From Sphagnum compactum (taxonomy: Eukaryota; Bryophyta; Sphagnopsida; Sphagnales), in NCBI GenBank assembly GCA_965153455.1, contig OZ234501.1, forward strand, positions 2,170,001 through 2,234,000: a DNA stretch of 64,000 nt. Direction: 5' to 3'. How positions within the stretch are numbered: the first letter of the stretch is position 1; each line of letters opens with the position of its first letter. The notes under the pieces were generated by a model. The model was not told the origin of the DNA, searched no databases, and worked only from the letters and a program-made list of their open reading frames with translations. Shown here piece by piece: positions 58,301-64,000 of the stretch. A program made the translations under genes and the position numbers.

Positions 58301-60856
58301 TCCACAACAACACTTGGGAGGTGACATGACAATGCATGCAGTCATATAATCTTATGAAAGTCACCCACAAAGTTTCAGACCATCACCTTCATCACGAATG
58401 ATAGTGATCACTTGCCATAACTATCCATGGACTTCACCACCTTTCAATGGTGGGTGTAGGTACATATATAATAACATGACCTCCTAATTGCAAAAAGAAC
58501 TCCTTTTGCAAGTTTTCCCAGTTGTCCATTAGAAAATGACTTAGTCAAATTTATGTTTCCTTATGTCTTGTTACCTCACTACGAAGGGGTAAAGCGAAAC
58601 ACCATTGGGGTAACAAAAGGAGTAGACATCAAACTGTCACATCATAGGAGTCTTGTGTTGACTTATCCAATGGAAAACGAAACACCACTTGTACATCATG
58701 TTGTAGAGCAGTAGGGATGCAATTGTATAATTGAGGATGAGGAAAGCCCAAATGAAAGGACCTTAGGACATCCAATGACAAAACTCAAGTCTAGGCTTAT
58801 GCAAGCAGGGTGGGAACAAAGAAAAGTATGGAACCGAGATGGTCACCCGGATCTGGATTAGATGAATTAAATGTCTGACATGAATGTTCATGATGAGTTA
58901 AACTTCAAATGGTAAATTGGCACTCACATGTGGGACAAAAGACTTTAGGTGGAGGTTGCGAATGCATTGAAAAGATGGGGGTAGGTTAAAGGGTTTGATC
59001 ATGGGTAACTATAGGAACCAATAGAATGGAAGGGGGAAAAGGTCATGCATGTGCATGATCAAAGGGGTTTGGGAAAGTGTAGGGTTGGGGCCCTACAATC
59101 ACACAAAAGGTTGGGGACCGATAAGGGGAACTGGTAGGTCGTGAATGGTTTGTTAAAATGGGAGGGGGAATTAATGGATGGTTCGTGGTTTGCATGAGAG
59201 ATGAGGTGGAAGATAGGTTTGTGGTGACGCATGGTAACAAATGGGCAATGGGAGCTACAAAATTTGATTAAACATGATGAACTAAAGGACATGGGAGGTT
59301 TGGTGCCCATGAAGAAGGAGGCCCACTAAAAACATAGGCCCCACTTTCTAAAAACTACCTATTGTTATAGGGCAATTCTAAATCTACAAAACCAATCACA
59401 CAAATCTAAACAAATTGAAAGGAAAAAGATTGGAAACCTCCTAAGGAATCCAAAATCTACAAAGCCAACCATAAAAGTTTCTTAAAAAATGATTATAGTG
59501 GATTGGACGCTTGTAGGATTCATCACGGGCCACATCGTTTTTGGCTAGCTAGATGGTTGGGTGACTCAACAAGGTATGTGTTTTATGTTGCATTGGTTTT
59601 TACTCACCTTGTAAGGACCTTTTAATACAAAGAGTTACTACTTTCAATTACATTCTTCCATGGCCCGGGTCCCACAATCCACTTGTGCCATAAATCAAAT
59701 ATAGAAGAAAAAAAAATTTTAATCCCCTAGTTTAGCCTTTTAGTGAATTGGTTACCCTAAACAAAATGACCTTTAAGAGAAATCACAGTCCACTTATGTG
59801 ACCTTTTTCTCTTTTTTTTGTCTGTCTTTAACCTTTTGTAAATCCTAAAACGCCACTACTTTCTTCTTGATTATGCTTGCCCGCGCACAATTACCTTGGG
59901 CTTATTCATTGTTTTTTCACAAGGTGAAAGCATGGTGAAGTATGCCAATGAAAGATTTTTTTTCTAGGTGGAAAGTATCCATAAACTAAGAATTAATACA
60001 TTGAACTCATGACTATTTTTTATTTTAATGATAAATAAGAGGAAGAATTTTTACTTCATTGCATAATATTGAATAATTGCATGTTTTAATAGGCATTTAA
60101 GTACATTTTTAAAAATACAAATACAAGAAAGTAAATGTCATGCTCCTACTTCAAGTAATGAAAGTATGATGAAAATACAATTATAATTGGATTTTTTGTA
60201 CATTCAAATGGATAGAACACTAACATGTATCAATGTGTTTTAAAAATTTCATATCATAGTCATAATTTATCGAAGTTCTCATATAAAAATATGTTAGAAA
60301 TTTTGAAAACCCAAATAGTTTAGAACATACTTTTCATCCATTTTTCTTATATGAAAATTTTTCACATTTTATGTGTAGCTTACCATAAACTCAATGGTGT
60401 GCACCAATGCTTCATAATGAAAATTAAAGAAGTTTTGAATATATTTTTTCATGTTTATGCCATAAATGTGATTATGATTACATGTGTAATTATTTTTTTG
60501 GCACATTTTACCATGCTTTCACCATGTGGCTATCAAAATCTTTATACCTAATGAAATGTGAAGAACCGAAACTAAATTTTGAAACCAGATTGAAGGTTTA
60601 GTAGATTAGAAAACTCATTGGCTTCTTTTTTAACAACAAAAGCAAATTTTGTTTTGTCACATAAAACAAACCAACAAATTAAGAACCTTACTATTGTCGC
60701 TTCTTCTTCTTATTGCTCTTAAAGTTTCATAGTTCCTTATTGGAAACGAGCACCCCCTTAGGACCTTAAAATCAAGACCGCCTTGTTCATTGACACTGTT
60801 TCGACTTCTTATTACTGCCTTTCATGTTTGGGCTTACATTAAATGCTCTTATCTTT
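55337..60856. other. 3' flank of the coiled-coil gene and long spacer
   Basis: The first 200-500 bp are likely 3' UTR, with no convincing poly(A) signal chosen. To about 58400 the composition is balanced and many short frames overlap on both strands (for example 55868-56089 on + and 56602-56928 and 57080-57325 on -). None carries a domain I recognise. After 58400 the sequence becomes AT-rich. No RNA gene or clear repeat was found. Confidence 0.4.
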
Positions 60857-60980
60857 ACCTTTCACACACTCCCAACAACAACATTACACATGGGTTGTAA
60901 ATCTATTATTTCAAAGGATGGCATAACCTTTCACACACTCCCAATAACAACATTACACCTGGGCTACAAATCTATTCTCC
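60857..60980. repeat. 69-bp direct tandem duplication
   Basis: ACCTTTCACACACTCCCAAY, then AACAACATTACAC and AAATCTATT, occurs at 60857 and again at 60926. Confidence 0.8.
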
Positions 60981-63061
60981 CATGACTTTCTTTTCCCACT
61001 TATGTGGACTACCCAAAATTCTCTTTACACTAAAAAAACACAAGGAACTCCCCAAACAAAACCATGCTTTCTCATAAACACATCACAGGACTCAAAAAAA
61101 TTTGGTCCTAATTGCAATGCTTAAGACAAATCGAAGCAAGCAACTTTTTCCTACCTACCAACACATCCTAGACAACCACATTGAATATCAATCACAACAA
61201 TCTCATGCTAAGTCTTGGTGTTTGGTCAAGTCTTCTTAAGATTTTATGGATGACAACAAAGTGGGGGTGAGGCCACAAATGAGTGATCAACAAGGTACAA
61301 AATAAAAGTTAGAATGGGTATGACTTTGTAAAATTATCTAATGTTTACATTTATGTTTAACAATGTCTATTGGATGCATTTGACTAATTTATACATCATA
61401 AAAAAAATTAAAAGCCTACATAATTCATTCCAAAGGGCTATAAGGAAAAGGACTTTTTTTTGTCCATTTGGTTGATTTTTTGTATTCATTGCACTTAAAA
61501 GTTGTAGTCCCCAGTGTAGGTCATATGTGTAGGATTCTTTCATGCAAAAAAACTTGTCAAATTGTCTATAGAAGCTTATTTAAGCATTTTTTAAATTTAT
61601 GGTTTTGACCAAATACATAAACATGTGAAAAATCACCACCCCATATAATTACCTTATTTTGGATTGTTGCATTTGTCCATTTAAATTTATTCCATGAAAA
61701 TTTTACTTTTGGTAGATAATGAAAAGAAAATCTTGCAAACCACCATGCAATTAAAATGACAATTGGCAAAACAACTAATAAATACCTTGACATCATTTCA
61801 ATGGGGAAGAAACTACTTGTCTTGTGAAATGTGCCAATCCAAGTCAACATCCAACAAGTTTGTGCTAGTCCTTTCCTTTTGCTTCTAAAGACACTTCTCA
61901 AGGACTTGTTTCCCCAAAAGTAATTTTGTTTAGGTTATGTATTTGCTAGAGATTTTAATTCAATCTTTGGTGTTTTAGGCCTTTTAAACACACACCCACC
62001 TCGTTGATTAACATGGTTGGTTGATGGTTGACTATTTGGCCTTCTAAAATTCTCATAAACTTTCATCTATCTTCCACCTATCCATGTTCTTTTCTAGAAG
62101 AACCTTTTCCCATGGTCTTTCCTATCCAAATGGACATGGGCGAAGTTTTGGCATTTTCTTATGGTTGTTATTGCTCCTTAGTGAGGGCCACTCATGTTTC
62201 AAATAGGATGTAGAGCATTTTTTCCATTGATAGTTTCAAATTCAATTAGGGTAGGAAGAAGGGGTGAACTATCCACATAAGGAAGGTTCTAAGTTGCAAT
62301 TTTAAATATGGTCTTTTCAAAACTCTAGGCTCTACTTCTAGGAGAAGTTCTTTTCTTGCCCATCAATTTGTTTAGGCCTTGCATCCTTAAATGATGCATT
62401 AAACCCTAACTAATGATGTGTAGGAACCATAGAAGTGTAGGAACCATAGAAGGTTATAAATTTTATTTTCCTTTACCCAATTATCACCTTCATCAACTTG
62501 TGAAGTGATACCTCTTCCTTGAACATCATCATATTTTTCACTAGGCCTCCTTTCCTTGATATTCTCCTATGTGTCTAGCCTTCGCCACCAATAGATACAA
62601 GTGACACAATGTTTTTTGTTATATCCCCAACTATTGATGACATTAACCTTGGAAAGCATATCCATATTATTAACTCATTCACCCACCTATCTTCCTCATA
62701 TGATCCTCCCCAATCACAACCTTGTTCCACACCCTATGAAGGCATAAACTTTAAAAGCCCCCACTTGTTGTCCTCATAGCCTTGGAAATCCCATCATCCC
62801 CATTATGTCATACCCACTCCTTTTTCTCCTCCCTCCCTATCATGTTCCCCAACAAAACCTCCAACATATCCCCCCCATCCCACTTCTCTTACCTATAGCC
62901 ACAATCGTCCCAATTGCCCCTATCATTAAAAAAACCTCCACCAAGTCCATCAACCTCACCTTGCTCATCCTACCTTCATTTTCTAGGTCTAATGGGAAAC
63001 ACCATCATTTCTTTCATTGTAAGCTTGGTGGTATTTGTAACACCCTTTGTATTACCACATG
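60981..63061. other. Spacer, nothing recognised
   Basis: AT-rich, becoming pyrimidine-rich (C/T) at about 62700-62960. A 16-bp tandem word (GTAGGAACCATAGAAG) occurs twice near 62430-62455. No gene is supported. Confidence 0.4.
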
Positions 63062-63385
63062 GTCCAACATGGCTACATAGGGTTTACTTAGGAGACTACC
63101 TAAGAGCTTCCTAAATTAATCAATGCCTAAAGGGTTATTTTTGGGGCTATTTATGGGATATTTAAGGGGCTATTTAAGAGACTACCTAGGGACTGCCTAG
63201 GTTGGAGGCCAATACCTACGGGCTACATAGAGGCTATTTTAAAGTTACATAGGGGGATATTTACTAAGGACTACATAGGGCCATATTTAAGTTAAGGGAT
63301 AGTTAATTGTTATTTATAATGTTATTCAAATGAAGGGTCACCTAAGGTGCTACATAGAGCCTACGTACGGGTATATAGGGGTTAT
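63062..63385. repeat. Degenerate short-unit array (GGCTACATAGGG / GGCTATTTAAGG)
   Basis: Units of about 12-20 bp recur with variation: GGCTACATAGGGTTTACTTA, GGGGCTATTTAAGAG, ACTACCTAGGGACTGCC, GGGCTACATAGAGGC, AGTTACATAGGGGGATATTT, GACTACATAGGGCC and GTGCTACATAGAGCC. The array is irregular and not telomeric. Confidence 0.75.
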
Positions 63386-64000
63386 CAAAACCTTAGTTCA
63401 AAATCATAATCCAAACCCCTAATCCCCATCCCCACTCTTAAACCAAAACCAAAAGCTCAATATAAAATTTTAACCTTTAACCTTATGCAAAAGGGTAATC
63501 CATAACCTTTGTTTTAAACCCGTAGATTTCATCTTATGGGTGAAGACCTATATAAGTGGGAGCACTTCATGCTTACTTTTTTTTTTTCATTTCTCACTTA
63601 TAGAAAGGTTTTTTCACTTGGAAATCATGGCTTCAGCTTCAACCCATGGGTCTAACTTTACATGAGATAATTTTAGTTCTATGTGAAATAATTATAACTC
63701 CTCATCTTCAAGTGATGATCAGATGATATAAGAGATGTTTGTAAACATGGATAAATAGAAATAATATGCTTTTGTGATTGTAGTTATTGTTGCCAACTCG
63801 TCTGACATGTTCAATGACAATGAATTGGAAGAGTATGTGGGTGAATAAATGGATTCATGTGTGGGAATTTGAGATGTGTTCACTATTATGCAAATAATGT
63901 AGGGTTTTCAAGACTTTGACCAACTTCACTTTGGAAAAGTTTGACACATTAGTATTATTAGTGGTACCCATGATTGCATGTCATGCATGATTTACATGTG
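63386..64000. other. Spacer at window end
   Basis: No gene is supported. A CCTAATCCCC/CCAAAACC-type C-rich patch at 63400-63450 precedes ordinary AT-rich sequence. Any feature continuing past 64000 cannot be judged. Confidence 0.4.

Overview
This window looks like nuclear DNA from a land plant with a large, repeat-rich genome. The evidence is two intron-containing genes with plant-specific products, AT-rich low-complexity spacers, and decayed plant retroelements and DNA transposons. From memory, the LINE proteins and the early-diverging look of the HD-Zip protein suggest a fern, another seed-free vascular plant, or a gymnosperm. The sequence alone does not settle this. I see no organelle DNA, rRNA, tRNA or CRISPR array.

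Only two genes look intact, both on the + strand. The first (34640-36248, three exons, 393 codons) encodes a class I homeodomain-leucine zipper transcription factor. Its zipper is split by an in-phase intron, and its C-terminus is acidic and tryptophan-rich. A G+C-richer leader lies upstream (about 33790-34639). The second (54864-55336, two exons, 117 codons) encodes a small charged coiled-coil protein of a kind I associate with land plants generally, with no function I can name. The two genes lie about 18.6 kb apart and nothing ties them functionally.

The rest is mobile-element debris. At 7524-11604 there is a nearly full LINE (N-terminal RNA-binding-like segment, endonuclease, reverse transcriptase, CCHC-like C-terminus). 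It is broken by about nine stops, most explained by C-to-T or G-to-A change. A second reverse transcriptase family is present as an N-terminal/RT fragment on + (17734-18520) and a C-terminal fragment on - (3522-4700). Weaker coding relics include a plant transposase-like (Ptta/En/Spm type) fragment at 42210-42690 (-) and an unrecognised, possibly methyltransferase-like fragment at 48452-48907 (-).

Several short non-autonomous elements have terminal inverted repeats and apparent TA target duplications. They are a two-copy family (27793-28211 and 48002-48442), one at 22158-22474 and one at 20674-21316. A foldback element lies at 6336-6723 with a half-copy near 13113.

The stretch 39.1-47.0 kb is unusually dense in unrelated degenerate tandem arrays: a TAGTTTAGCCAT-type satellite, a 36-bp array, an 81-bp array and an array of about 100 bp. 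A further short-unit array lies at 63062-63385. I found no convincing new multi-gene system. The best leads are the small coiled-coil gene, the TA-flanked inverted-repeat families, the tandem-array cluster and the minus-strand relic at 48.5-48.9 kb.
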